Assembly (NCBI RefSeq): GCF_001483745.1
Contig: NZ_LQBL01000029.1
Location: 70,146-127,598 of the forward strand
DNA length: 57,453 nt
Direction: 5' to 3'
Source: Serinicoccus chungangensis
GTDB lineage: Bacteria; Actinomycetota; Actinomycetes; Actinomycetales; Dermatophilaceae
Positions 1 through 8,498 of the stretch are shown piece by piece. Under the pieces are notes generated by a model. It had not been told where the DNA came from, searched no databases, and saw only the letters and a program-made list of their open reading frames with translations. The translations under genes were made by a program, and so were the position numbers. Positions within the stretch are counted from its first letter, which is position 1, and the number at the start of each line of letters is the position of its first letter.

Positions 1-48
1 ACCGGCCACTACGACGACAACATCATCGTCTTCGCCCGCGAGGTGTGA
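1..48 (+). CDS. 3' end of an unidentified gene (partial)
   Basis: The first 16 codons read in frame to a TGA and give a 15-residue tail ending in DNIIVFAREV. The rest of the gene lies upstream of the window. Only 3 bases separate its stop from the GTG start of the CopD-type gene, so the two are probably co-transcribed. The tail is too short to assign to a family. Confidence 0.55.
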   Translation, partial: TGHYDDNIIVFAREV

Positions 49-51
49 CCG

Positions 52-1662
52 GTGGCCCTGTCTCCCCTGGAGCGTCCGTCCACGGACCGCCCGGAGGCCA
101 CCGCCGAGGACGCTGGTGAGTCCGCCCGCCCGGTCGCTGCCGGAGGGCCGCGGCACCCCCGGCGCCGACCAGCCGCCGCCGCGGTCGTGGTCGTCGTCGC
201 CGGCCTGCTCGCGGTCCTGGTCCTCGCGCTCGTCGTCGGTGGCGGGACGCCGAGCCCGCCCCCCGGAGGACTGCCCGACGCGGGTGCCCTGACCGGCTGG
301 GGGCTCCCCGTGGCCGACCTGGCCGTCCGCGTGCTGGCCGTCCTCACCGTCGGTCAGCTCCTGCTCCCGGCGGTGCTCGCCCCCCTCGGCTCCGGGGCGT
401 CCTCGAGGTCGCTGCGCGGTGCCTCCTGGACGGCCACGGGCTGGCTGGTGGCCGAGCTGGTGGTCCTGGTGCTGACGGTGAGCACGATCTACGGCGTGCC
501 GGTGTGGCGGCTGTCCACCCAGTCCGTGCTGGCGGTGCTCACCGCCCTGCCGGTGGGCCGCGCCGCGCTGGGCGTCACCGTCCTGCTCCTCCCGGTCGTG
601 GCCGGCAGCGCGGCTCTGGCCCGCCGCCCCGCGCACCGCGCCCGGGCCGCGGCCGGCACGCTCCTGGTCGCTGCCTGCGGCGTGGTCCTCGTGCCGGCCG
701 TCCTCGCCGGTCACTCCGCGGCGGCGGGCAACCACGTGCCCGCCGTGCTGGCGCTGTCGGTCCACATCCTCGCCGCGAGCCTCTGGGTGGGTGGTCTGGC
801 CGCGGTGCTCCTGCACGGGCGCGGCCGGTCCGGCCGCGTCGACACGGTGCGCCGGTTCAGCGCCCTGGCCCTGGGCTGCGTGCTGCTGCTCCTGCTGTCC
901 GGGGTGGCGTCGGCCCTGCTGGTCGCCGGGTCGCCGTCCTGGTCGTGGGCGGGCGAGGGATGGGTGCACCTGCTCGTCGTCAAGAGCGTGCTGCTGGCCG
1001 CCCTCGTGCTCCTCGGGGCCCAGCACCGGAGGGCCACCCTGCCGGCGCTGGCGGCCGGGAGGCCCGGGGCCTTCGTGCGCCTGGGGGCGGTCGAGGTCGC
1101 CCTCATGGCGGCGACGATCGCCGTCTCGGTGGCGCTCGGGACGTCCCCGTCCCCCACCTCTCCTCCCGGCCCGGACTCCGGGGCCGTGGGGAGCGCCGCG
1201 TCGCAGGACGCCGACCCGGGAGCCGGTGGGGGGACGTCGGGCGAGACTGGTGCGGACACCCTCCAGGACGACGGCGACCCGGGGACGGCCGACGACCCCG
1301 GAGCCGGGGACGAGCCGGTGGGCGCCCGGCCCTCCGACGAGCCGCTCGTCGAGGACATGAGCGGGCACGACCACGGCGACCTCTCGGTGACGGTGCTCGT
1401 CGACGACGAACGGTTCCACGTCACCGCGACCGTCCGGCCCGGTCAGCGGGTCACCGTCTACAACAGCAGCGACGCCGCCGCCACCCTCACCGCCGACGGC
1501 CCCGCGGGCGGGGTCTCCGCCTTCGACGTCGACGTCCCGGCCCGGACCTTCGTCACCTTCGAGGCGCCCGACCAGGAGGGCGACTACGCCTTCGTCAGCC
1601 GACCTGGAGGCGCCGAGGTCGACGGCTTCGCCGACACCCTCCTGGTCCGCGCGGACCCCTGA
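52..1662 (+). CDS. CopD-domain copper-resistance-type membrane protein with C-terminal extracytoplasmic domain
   Basis: 536-residue protein with a GTG start. Hydrophobic segments run from about residue 45 to 360. The motif HILAASLWVGGL (about 234-245) is the His/Trp-Gly signature of CopD-type membrane domains linked to copper handling. After the last membrane segment comes an acidic Asp/Gly/Pro linker (about 365-440). A short beta-rich region follows (about 440-536), opening with a His-containing MSGHDHGD that could bind metal. No CopC domain precedes the membrane part, so this is not a full CopC-CopD fusion. Copper as substrate is inferred from the family. Confidence 0.75.
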   Translation: MALSPLERPSTDRPEATAEDAGESARPVAAGGPRHPRRRPAAAAVVVVVAGLLAVLVLALVVGGGTPSPPPGGLPDAGALTGWGLPVADLAVRVLAVLTVGQLLLPAVLAPLGSGASSRSLRGASWTATGWLVAELVVLVLTVSTIYGVPVWRLSTQSVLAVLTALPVGRAALGVTVLLLPVVAGSAALARRPAHRARAAAGTLLVAACGVVLVPAVLAGHSAAAGNHVPAVLALSVHILAASLWVGGLAAVLLHGRGRSGRVDTVRRFSALALGCVLLLLLSGVASALLVAGSPSWSWAGEGWVHLLVVKSVLLAALVLLGAQHRRATLPALAAGRPGAFVRLGAVEVALMAATIAVSVALGTSPSPTSPPGPDSGAVGSAASQDADPGAGGGTSGETGADTLQDDGDPGTADDPGAGDEPVGARPSDEPLVEDMSGHDHGDLSVTVLVDDERFHVTATVRPGQRVTVYNSSDAAATLTADGPAGGVSAFDVDVPARTFVTFEAPDQEGDYAFVSRPGGAEVDGFADTLLVRADP

Positions 1663-1711
1663 CGCCCGGGCGAGGTCCGGCGGCAGCCCGACGACCGCGG
1701 CAGTCCCACCC

Positions 1712-2563
1712 TCAGCCGTGCAGCACCTGGCAACCGGGGCACCAGTAGGCCGTCTGCAGCCCCATCCGCTCGGCGCGGACCGTGTCGCCGCAGCGCGGGC
1801 AGGGCCGGCCACGGCGCAGGTAGACGGCGTAGCGCCGACGCCAGCGAGGGACGGGCGCCCCGCGGGTGAGCAGGTCGCGTGCGTCGCCGAGCTGCCGGGC
1901 ATCGGTGACGATCCAGCCCGCTCCGAGCCCGACCGTCATCAGGTCGATGGCGTCCTGCCACAGCCCCTGCAGCGCCTCGACCGGGACCGCCCGGCCGGGC
2001 GAGTGCGGGTCGATCCGGGCCCGCCACAGCAGCTCGGCCCGGTAGACGTTGCCGATACCGGAGACGACACCCTGGTCGAGCAGCAGCACGCCGAGCGCCC
2101 GCCGTGAGCGGTGGAGGCGAGCGACCGCCGCCTCGGGGTCGGCGTCGTCGCGCAGGGGGTCCGGGCCGAGTCGGTCGTGCAGCGCTGCCACGCCCTCGGC
2201 GTCCAGCACCTCGCAGATGGTCGGCCGGGTCACCTCGAGACAGTCGGTGGCCGTGAGGAACCTCCAGGCCAGACCCTCGGGCGTCGGCGGGTCGGTCCGG
2301 GGCAGACCGTCCGCGCCGAGGGCCCGCCGGTGGCGACGTACCGAGACGCGGCCGTGCATGCCGAGGTGGAGGTGCGCCGTGACCGGGGAGCCGGTCATCC
2401 GGACGAGCAGGTGCTTGCCGTGCGCCTCGGCGTCCCGGACCGCCAGCCCGTCGTGGACGGCCGGGTCGAAGACCTCGCCCGGCGGGCCCGAGGACCGTCC
2501 CGGCTGACCGACCAGCCGACGCACCCGCGCGGCCATCCCGTGGACGGCGTGACCTTCGGCCAT
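1712..2563 (-). CDS. Fpg/Nei family DNA glycosylase (endonuclease VIII-like), residue 2 is Ala
   Basis: 283-residue base-excision-repair glycosylase/AP lyase. The start MAEGHAVHG aligns with the usual MPEGHxxHR start of actinobacterial Nei proteins, keeping the catalytic Glu3. The N-terminal nucleophile proline is replaced by alanine (codon GCC instead of CCN). A helix-two-turn-helix region follows with LLLDQGVVSGIGNVYRAE. The C-terminal zinc finger is CPRC (255-258), 16 residues, then CPGC (275-278). A free alpha-amine on Ala2 could still form the Schiff base, as a non-proline N-terminus does in NEIL3, so activity may be kept but altered. A second family member lies at 37031. Confidence 0.88.
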   Translation of the reverse strand: MAEGHAVHGMAARVRRLVGQPGRSSGPPGEVFDPAVHDGLAVRDAEAHGKHLLVRMTGSPVTAHLHLGMHGRVSVRRHRRALGADGLPRTDPPTPEGLAWRFLTATDCLEVTRPTICEVLDAEGVAALHDRLGPDPLRDDADPEAAVARLHRSRRALGVLLLDQGVVSGIGNVYRAELLWRARIDPHSPGRAVPVEALQGLWQDAIDLMTVGLGAGWIVTDARQLGDARDLLTRGAPVPRWRRRYAVYLRRGRPCPRCGDTVRAERMGLQTAYWCPGCQVLHG

Positions 2564-2606
2564 GCCCAGAGCCTAGGTCCAGCCGCCCTCGGTCGGCCGG
2601 CCACGC

Positions 2607-3401
2607 TCAGTCGGCGAGCGGCGTGACGTACGCCGAGCTGATCCCGCCGTCGACGAGGAACTCGGCCGCCGTCATGAACGAGCTGTCGTCGCTGGCGAGG
2701 AAGGCCACGGCCGCGGCCATCTCCTCGGGACGGCCGAAGCGCCCCATCGGCACGTGCACCAGCCGTCGCTGCGCCCGCTCGGGGTCGGAGGCGAAGAGCT
2801 CGGTCAGCAGCGGGGTGTCGACCGGCCCGGGGCACAGCGCGTTGACCCGGATGCCCTCGCGGGCGAACTGCACGCCGAGCTCGCGGGTCATCGACAGGAC
2901 CCCGCCCTTGGAGGCGGAGTAGGAGATCTGCGAGGTCGCCGCCCCCATGACCGCCACGAAGGAGGCCGTGTTGATGATCGACCCGCGTCCCTGCTCGAGC
3001 ATGTGCGGGAGCACGGCCCGGCAGCACAGGTAGACGCTGGTGAGGTTGACCTCCTGGACCCGTCGCCAGGCGTCCAGGTCGGTGGTGAGGATCGAGTCGT
3101 CCTCGGGCGGTGAGATGCCGGCGTTGTTGAAGGCGATGTCGATGCTGCCGTAGGTCTCCTTGGCGGTGGCGAACAGCCGCTCCACCTGCTCGGCGTCGGT
3201 GACGTCGGTGCGGACGAAGAGCCCGCCGAGGTCCTGCGCCAGCGCCTCGCCGACGGACTGCTCGCAGATGTCCGCGAGGACCACGCGGGCGCCCTCGGCG
3301 GCCAGGCGGCGGGCCGAGGCCAGGCCGATGCCGCTGGCGCCTCCGGTGACGACGGCGACCCGGCCGGCCAGGCGCTGGGTCAGGTCGATGCTCGTGCTCA
3401 T
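2607..3401 (-). CDS. SDR family oxidoreductase
   Basis: 264-residue classical short-chain dehydrogenase. Visible: cofactor motif TGGASGIG (about 19-26), NNAG, the catalytic YxxxK as YSASK, and a C-terminal VDGG. It is the last gene of the minus-strand operon that runs from the permease through the glutamine-synthetase-like ligase, the hydrolase and aldehyde dehydrogenase, 22 bases after the dehydrogenase. The substrate cannot be read from the sequence. The context suggests an alcohol or carbonyl produced during amine degradation. Confidence 0.88.
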   Translation of the reverse strand: MSTSIDLTQRLAGRVAVVTGGASGIGLASARRLAAEGARVVLADICEQSVGEALAQDLGGLFVRTDVTDAEQVERLFATAKETYGSIDIAFNNAGISPPEDDSILTTDLDAWRRVQEVNLTSVYLCCRAVLPHMLEQGRGSIINTASFVAVMGAATSQISYSASKGGVLSMTRELGVQFAREGIRVNALCPGPVDTPLLTELFASDPERAQRRLVHVPMGRFGRPEEMAAAVAFLASDDSSFMTAAEFLVDGGISSAYVTPLAD

Positions 3402-3423
3402 GTCGTGCCTCGTTCCTGGTCGG

Positions 3424-4788
3424 TCAGTCGCCGGTGGCGATGAAGACGGTCTTGGTCTCGGTGAAGGCGTCCAGCGCGTGCGGGCCGAGCTCGCGGCCGA
3501 GCCCGGACTGCCCGAAGCCTCCGAAGGGGGTGTTGTACCGGACGGAGGCGTGGCTGTTGACGGCGAGGTTGCCCGCCTCCAGCCGGCGGGCGACCCGCAG
3601 CGCCCGTCCCACGTCGCGCGTCCAGATGGAGCCGGCGAGCCCGTAGGCCGTGTCGTTGGCGATCCGCAGCGCGTCCTCCTCGTCGCGGAACGGCAGCACC
3701 GAGATCACCGGCCCGAAGATCTCCTCGGTGAAGGCGGGGTCGTCCTCGGCGCGGGTCCGCAGCACGGTGGGCGGGTGCCAGAAGCCGGGACCCTCCGGGG
3801 CGCTGCCCTGGATGAGTACCTCGGCGTCGCGGACGTAGCCCGCGACCGTGTCCCGCTGGCCCGCGGAGATGAGCGGGCCCATACCGCTCGCGGCCTCACC
3901 CGGTGGTCCGCACACGAAGCCGTGCACCGCGGGCTCGAGCCGCACCAGGAAGGCGTCGAGCACCTCGGCCTGCACGAGCAGCCGCGACCGGGCGCAGCAG
4001 TCCTGGCCGGCGTTGTCGAAGGCCCCGCCGGGCGCCGCCGCGGCGGCCGCGTCGAGGTCGGCGTCGGCGAAGACGATGTTGGCGTTCTTCCCGCCGAGCT
4101 CCAGGGTCACCCGCTTGACCTGGTCGGCGCACCCGGCCATGACCCGCTTGCCGACGGCCGTCGAGCCGGTGAAGACCACCTTGCGGACGAGCGGGTGGGT
4201 GACGAAGCGCTCGCCGACGACCGACCCGGCGCCGGGGAGCACCTGGAGCACGCCCTCGGGGATCCCGGCCTCCAGGGCCAGCTCGGCCAGCCGCATCGCG
4301 GTGAGCGGGGTCAGCTCGGCGGGCTTGAGGACCACGGTGTTGCCGGCGGCGAGCGCGGGTCCGATCGCCCACCCGGCGATCGGCATGGGGAAGTTCCACG
4401 GCACGATGACCCCCACCACCCCGAGCGGCTCGGCGAAGGTCATGGCCACACCGCCGTCCACCGGGATGGTCTCGCCGCCGGGCCGCTCCGGCGCCCCGGC
4501 GTAGTAGGCCAGCACGTCGCGGACGTTGCCCGCCTCCCAGCGCGCGTTGCCGATGGTGTGCCCGGCGTTGGCGACCTCCAGGCGGGCCAGCTCCTCGACG
4601 TGCTCGTCGACCACGGCGGCGAAGCGCCGCAGGAGCCGGGCCCGGTCGGCGGGGCTCACCTCGCGCCAGGTCTGGTAGGCCCGGTGGGCCGCCTCGACGG
4701 CGGCGTCGGTCCGCTCCTCGTCGGCGAGCTCGAGGGTGGTGATGACCTCCTCGGTGGCCGGGTCGACGACGTCGGTGGTGGTGCTCAT
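3424..4788 (-). CDS. NAD(P)-dependent aldehyde dehydrogenase
   Basis: 454-residue ALDH superfamily enzyme. Key parts: VVPWNFP near 130, the glutamate motif LELGGKNANIVFADADLD, and the catalytic cysteine in FDNAGQDCCARS. The fold continues to a normal C-terminus with FGGFGQSGLGRELG. Its start overlaps the stop of the upstream hydrolase gene by 4 bases. In related pathways (PuuC-type) this step oxidises the gamma-glutamyl aldehyde after deamination of the glutamylated amine. That role here is inferred from the neighbours. Confidence 0.9.
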   Translation of the reverse strand: MSTTTDVVDPATEEVITTLELADEERTDAAVEAAHRAYQTWREVSPADRARLLRRFAAVVDEHVEELARLEVANAGHTIGNARWEAGNVRDVLAYYAGAPERPGGETIPVDGGVAMTFAEPLGVVGVIVPWNFPMPIAGWAIGPALAAGNTVVLKPAELTPLTAMRLAELALEAGIPEGVLQVLPGAGSVVGERFVTHPLVRKVVFTGSTAVGKRVMAGCADQVKRVTLELGGKNANIVFADADLDAAAAAAPGGAFDNAGQDCCARSRLLVQAEVLDAFLVRLEPAVHGFVCGPPGEAASGMGPLISAGQRDTVAGYVRDAEVLIQGSAPEGPGFWHPPTVLRTRAEDDPAFTEEIFGPVISVLPFRDEEDALRIANDTAYGLAGSIWTRDVGRALRVARRLEAGNLAVNSHASVRYNTPFGGFGQSGLGRELGPHALDAFTETKTVFIATGD

Positions 4789-5597
4789 GCGGTCGATCTC
4801 TCCTCTCCTGCTGCGGTTCTGGACATCGCTTTCTGGTGCCCGTCCCCCAGATTGCTATGTCCACTTCGGGGGGTGGCGGCGCGGGGGGTGCTGGTGCGGG
4901 GGGTGCTGGCGTGGTGGACCAGAGCCTGGAAGAGGCGCCGGTCGGCGGGGTTCTCCTCGGGGTGGAACTGCACGCCGACCGCCCAGCCGGGGGCGTCGGC
5001 GGGCTCCAGGGCCTGCACCACCCCGTCGGCCGAGCGCGCGGTGACGACGAGCCCGTCGGCGACCCGGTCGACCCCCTGGTGGTGGTAGCACGGCGAGGCC
5101 GCCTCCGCCCCCAGGACCTCGGCGATGCGGGACCCGGGCTCGGTGCGGAAGGTCACCTCGCCGAAGACCCCCGGGCTCGGCTGGTATGCCGTGTGCCCCA
5201 GCCGGTCCGGCAGGTGCTGGTCGAGGGTGCCGCCGAGGGCGACGTTGAGCACCTGCACCCCGCGGCAGATCGCGAGCAGCGGCACCCCCTGCTCCAGCGC
5301 CGCGCGCGCCAGCGCGAGCTCCGGGGCGTCGCGCACCGGCTCGGGCGCGGTGCTCGGGTGGGGTGTGCCGGCGTACTGCGCGGCGTCGACGTCCGCCCCG
5401 CCGATGAGGACCAGCCCGTCGAGCACGTCGAGCACCGAGGGGTCGGACCCCACGGGTGGCAGCAGCAACGGCGTGCCACCGGCGGCGGCGACCCCCTCCA
5501 CGTAGACGGCCGGCACGATCGCCGCGGGCCGTCGCCAGACTCCCCAGGCCGCCTCCTTGTAGTAGGTGGTCAGCCCGATCCGTGGGCGGTCGGTCAC
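4785..5597 (-). CDS. gamma-glutamyl-GABA hydrolase family protein (PuuD-like class I amidotransferase fold)
   Basis: 270-residue member of the peptidase C26 / class I glutamine amidotransferase fold. The nucleophile elbow is AICRGVQVLNV with the catalytic Cys, and the His-Glu pair is in VQFHPEENP. In PuuD the reaction releases glutamate from the gamma-glutamyl product. It overlaps the ligase gene upstream by 4 bases and the aldehyde dehydrogenase downstream by 4 bases, so all three are translationally coupled. The C-terminal tail (about 240-270) carries a short Thr/Pro/Arg-rich repeat outside the fold. Confidence 0.88.
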   Translation of the reverse strand: MTDRPRIGLTTYYKEAAWGVWRRPAAIVPAVYVEGVAAAGGTPLLLPPVGSDPSVLDVLDGLVLIGGADVDAAQYAGTPHPSTAPEPVRDAPELALARAALEQGVPLLAICRGVQVLNVALGGTLDQHLPDRLGHTAYQPSPGVFGEVTFRTEPGSRIAEVLGAEAASPCYHHQGVDRVADGLVVTARSADGVVQALEPADAPGWAVGVQFHPEENPADRRLFQALVHHASTPRTSTPRAATPRSGHSNLGDGHQKAMSRTAAGEERSTA

Positions 5598-6958
5598 AGG
5601 CGCTCGAACCCCCGCCGCAGCTCCCAGTCGGTGACGGCCGCGTCGAAGGCGGTGATCTCGATGTCCGCCATGTTGACGTAGTGGTCCACCACCTCCTGCC
5701 CGAAGGCCTCCCTGGCCACCTCGGAGGCGGCGAAGAGGTCACGGGCCTCGCGGAGGGTGTGCGGCACGAGCGGTGCGTCGGACTCGTAGGCGTTGCCGGT
5801 CATCATCGGCTCCAGCTCGAGCTCCTGCTCGATGCCGTGCAGCCCGCCGGCCATCATGGCCGCGACCGCGAGGTAGGGGTTGCAGTCCCCGCCGGGCACG
5901 CGGTTCTCCATGCGGGCGCCGGAGCCCTCACCCACGGTGCGCACCGCGCAGGTGCGGTTGTCCTGCCCCCACGCCACGGCCGTCGGCGCGAAGGAGCCCT
6001 GGGCGAAGCGCTTGTAGGAGTTGATGTTGGGGGCGTAGAAGAGGGTGAACTCGCGCATCGTCGCGAGCACGCCGGCGATGAAGTGGTCGTAGAGCGCGGT
6101 GCGCCCGCCCTCGTCCCAGAAGACCGTCGAGCCGTCCAGCCCGCGCAGCGAGAGGTGGATGTGGCAGGAGCTGCCCTCCCGCTCGTTGGGCTTGGCCATG
6201 AAGGTCAGGGACTGACCGAGCTGGGCTGCGATCATCTTGGCGCCGGTCTTGTAGACGCTGTGGTTGTCGCACGTGGTGACGACCTCGTCGAAGAGGAAGC
6301 CGATCTCGTGCTGGCCGAAGTTGCACTCGCCCTTGGCCGACTCCACGGTCATGCCGGCCTGGTACATGTCGCTGCGGATCCGGCGCAGCAGCGGCTCCAC
6401 CCGGCCCGAGCCGATGATCGAGTAGTCCACGTTGTACTGGTTCGCCGGGGTGAGACCCGTATACCCCTTGGCCCAGGCCTCCTCGTAGGAGTCGCGGTAG
6501 ACGACGAACTCCAGCTCGGTGCCGGCGACCGCCGACCACCCGTGCCCCGCCGCCCGCTCGACCTGCGAGGCCAGCATCGAGCGCGGTGACATGGGGACCG
6601 GGGACCCGTCGGTGAGCGCGAGGTCGCACTGCACCATCACCGTGCGCTCCAGCCACGGCACCCGGCGGATGGTGTCGGTGTCGAGGGTGAACTCCATGTC
6701 GCCGTAGCCCGCCTCCCAGGAGGAGATGGCGTAGCCGTCGACGGTGTTCATCTCGGGGTCGACGGCCAGCAGGTAGTTGCAGCCCTCGACCCCGTGCCCC
6801 AGCGCGTGCTGGACGAAGTAGGGGGCATGCAGGTACTTGCCCTGGAGCCGGCCCTGCATGTCGGTGAACGCGACGATGACCGTCTCGATGCTCTCGTCGG
6901 CGACCCCCGCCCGGAGCTGGTCGACGGTGAGCATGCGCTCGCTGCGGGGGTGGGTCAT
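5594..6958 (-). CDS. glutamine synthetase family gamma-glutamyl-amine ligase
   Basis: 454-residue type I glutamine-synthetase-fold ligase. Visible: EVESAKGE-like metal region as VESAKGECNFGQHE, then the ATP site FMAKPNEREGSSCHIH, then NSYKRFAQGSFAP, and ENRVPGGDCNPYLA. The last two differ from true nitrogen-assimilating GlnA and match PuuA/GlnA3/GlnA4-type enzymes that glutamylate amines. The ATG at 6958 was chosen because it overlaps the permease stop by 4 bases. The frame stays open upstream, but that stretch lies antisense-phase within the permease. Next to an ethanolamine-type permease, ethanolamine is the likeliest substrate, with a polyamine as the alternative. Confidence 0.9.
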   Translation of the reverse strand: MTHPRSERMLTVDQLRAGVADESIETVIVAFTDMQGRLQGKYLHAPYFVQHALGHGVEGCNYLLAVDPEMNTVDGYAISSWEAGYGDMEFTLDTDTIRRVPWLERTVMVQCDLALTDGSPVPMSPRSMLASQVERAAGHGWSAVAGTELEFVVYRDSYEEAWAKGYTGLTPANQYNVDYSIIGSGRVEPLLRRIRSDMYQAGMTVESAKGECNFGQHEIGFLFDEVVTTCDNHSVYKTGAKMIAAQLGQSLTFMAKPNEREGSSCHIHLSLRGLDGSTVFWDEGGRTALYDHFIAGVLATMREFTLFYAPNINSYKRFAQGSFAPTAVAWGQDNRTCAVRTVGEGSGARMENRVPGGDCNPYLAVAAMMAGGLHGIEQELELEPMMTGNAYESDAPLVPHTLREARDLFAASEVAREAFGQEVVDHYVNMADIEITAFDAAVTDWELRRGFERL

Positions 6959-8388
6959 CGCAGGTCTCCTTCGGCTGTGCTGATCTGGTCGAACTCCTCC
7001 TCCGGGGCGGAGGAGACGAGGTGGTGGCGGCTGTAGAACCAGAAGTAGGCGAGGAACCCGGCGAAGACGGCGGCCGTGATGCCGGCGGCCAGGATGTCGA
7101 CGACGAAGGTGGCGATGACGGCGACGACGCTGAGGACGAGCGCGATGCCGGTCGTCACCGTACCTCCGGGGGTGCGGTAGCCGCGCTCGAGGTCGGGCTC
7201 GCGCCGGCGCAGCACGATGTGCGAGAGGTTGAGCAGCACGTAGGACACGGTGGCGCCGAAGACCGCGATGTTGATGAGCAGCGCGCCGTTCTGGGTGATG
7301 GCGGCGAGCAGGAAGCCGATGGTGCCGGGGACGAGGAGTCCCACCCAGGGCGTCTGTCGTGAGCCGGTGAGCGACAGCACCCGGGGCAGGTAGCCGGCCC
7401 GGGACAGGGCGAACAGCTGCCGGGAGTAGGCGTAGATGATGGAGAAGAAGCTCGCGACCAGCCCGGCGAGCCCGGCGTAGTTGACGAACGCGGCGATCGC
7501 CGAGTCGTCGCCGAGGGCGGTGCGCAGCGCCAGCGGCAGCGGGTTGTCCGAGTCGCGCACGGTCTCCGCGCCCGCCGACCCCGGCACGAGCAGGAGCATG
7601 AGGGCGGCGAAGACGAGCAGGATGCTGATCGCCACGATGATCCCGCGGGGCATGTCCCGCTTGGGGTCGGAGGTCTCCTCCGCGGCCAGCGGCACGCCCT
7701 CGACGGCCAGGAAGAACCAGATGCCGTAGACCAGCGCGGCGAGCGCTCCCGCGAAGCCGTAGGGCAGGAAGGCGCTGGCGCCGGCGGCGTCGGTCACGGT
7801 GATGTCGAAGAGGTTGTCGACCCGGAAGTGCGGCAGCAGGCCGACGACCGTCGCCACCAGGGCGACGACTGCGATGGCGGTGATGGCGAACATCACCTTG
7901 AGGGCCTCGCCGACGCCCCACACGTGCAGGCCGATGAAGATGAGGTAGGCGACGAGGTAGATCGGCCAGCCGTTGGTCAGCCCGAACAGCCCCAGGGCCT
8001 CGACGTAGCCGCCGATGAACACCGCGATCGCGGCGGGGGCGACGGCATACTCGATGAGGACGGCGACGCCGGTCGCGTAGCCGCCGAGCGGACCCAGCGC
8101 CCGCCGGGCGAAGCCGTAGCCGGCGCCCGCCGTGGGCAGGGTCGAGGACATCTCGGCCAGCCCGAGCACCATGCAGGTGTACATCACCGCCATGAGCACC
8201 GTGGCGATGAGCAGACCGCCCCACCCGCCCTCGTCGATGCCGAAGTTCCAGCCCGCGAAGTCGCCGGAGATGACGTAGCTGACCCCCAGGCCGGCCAGCA
8301 GGATCCAGCCGGCCGCCCCCTTCTTGAGCTGCCGGTGCTGGTGGTAGTCGTCCGCGACGTTCTGGTAGTCGACCCTGCGCTTGGCCAT
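6955..8388 (-). CDS. APC family amine/amino acid permease, ethanolamine permease-like
   Basis: 477-residue transporter with about 12 hydrophobic segments. The N-terminus, with LKKGAAGWILLAGLGVSY followed by ISGDFAGWNFG, closely matches what I remember of bacterial ethanolamine permeases, and FARRALGPLGGYATG and HVWGVGEALKVMF agree. It is the first gene of the minus-strand operon. A FadR-type operator lies 21 bases upstream of its start, between it and the divergent regulator. The family call is firm; ethanolamine as substrate is from recalled similarity. Confidence 0.88.
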   Translation of the reverse strand: MAKRRVDYQNVADDYHQHRQLKKGAAGWILLAGLGVSYVISGDFAGWNFGIDEGGWGGLLIATVLMAVMYTCMVLGLAEMSSTLPTAGAGYGFARRALGPLGGYATGVAVLIEYAVAPAAIAVFIGGYVEALGLFGLTNGWPIYLVAYLIFIGLHVWGVGEALKVMFAITAIAVVALVATVVGLLPHFRVDNLFDITVTDAAGASAFLPYGFAGALAALVYGIWFFLAVEGVPLAAEETSDPKRDMPRGIIVAISILLVFAALMLLLVPGSAGAETVRDSDNPLPLALRTALGDDSAIAAFVNYAGLAGLVASFFSIIYAYSRQLFALSRAGYLPRVLSLTGSRQTPWVGLLVPGTIGFLLAAITQNGALLINIAVFGATVSYVLLNLSHIVLRRREPDLERGYRTPGGTVTTGIALVLSVVAVIATFVVDILAAGITAAVFAGFLAYFWFYSRHHLVSSAPEEEFDQISTAEGDLR

Positions 8389-8408
8389 GGGGAAGCCTTC
8401 CCTGAGAT

Positions 8409-8432
8409 CAATGGATCAGGTGTGGTCCATTG
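8409..8432. promoter_or_regulatory. inverted-repeat operator for the FadR/GntR-type regulator
   Basis: Arms CAATGGA (8409-8415) and TCCATTG (8426-8432) are perfect inverted repeats around a 10-base centre that itself has CA/TG symmetry, so 9 of 12 positions pair. It lies in the 110-base gap between the permease (minus) and the regulator (plus). FadR-subfamily proteins bind palindromes of the TGGTnnnACCA type, which this resembles. Binding is inferred. Confidence 0.65.
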
Positions 8433-8485
8433 GTGTGGGTCGAGTCTGGTGCGGTCCGGGCGACCCCGTCAAGGGTGCGGGAGCC

Positions 8486-8491
8486 TAGATT
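8486..8491 (+). promoter_or_regulatory. -10 box of a probable leaderless promoter
   Basis: TAGATT ends 7 bases before the ATG at 8499, the spacing at which transcription would begin at or next to the start codon. There is no Shine-Dalgarno sequence in front of the ATG. The same arrangement recurs at 13477, 21722, 35954 and 55895. Confidence 0.5.
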
Positions 8492-8498
8492 TGGTCGT

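Noticed and set aside
5594-8224. A longer start for the glutamine-synthetase-like gene that would make an 876-residue fusion.
   Set aside because: The extra N-terminal part is the permease gene read in a wrong frame. The ATG at 6958 overlaps the permease stop by 4 bases and gives the family's usual length.
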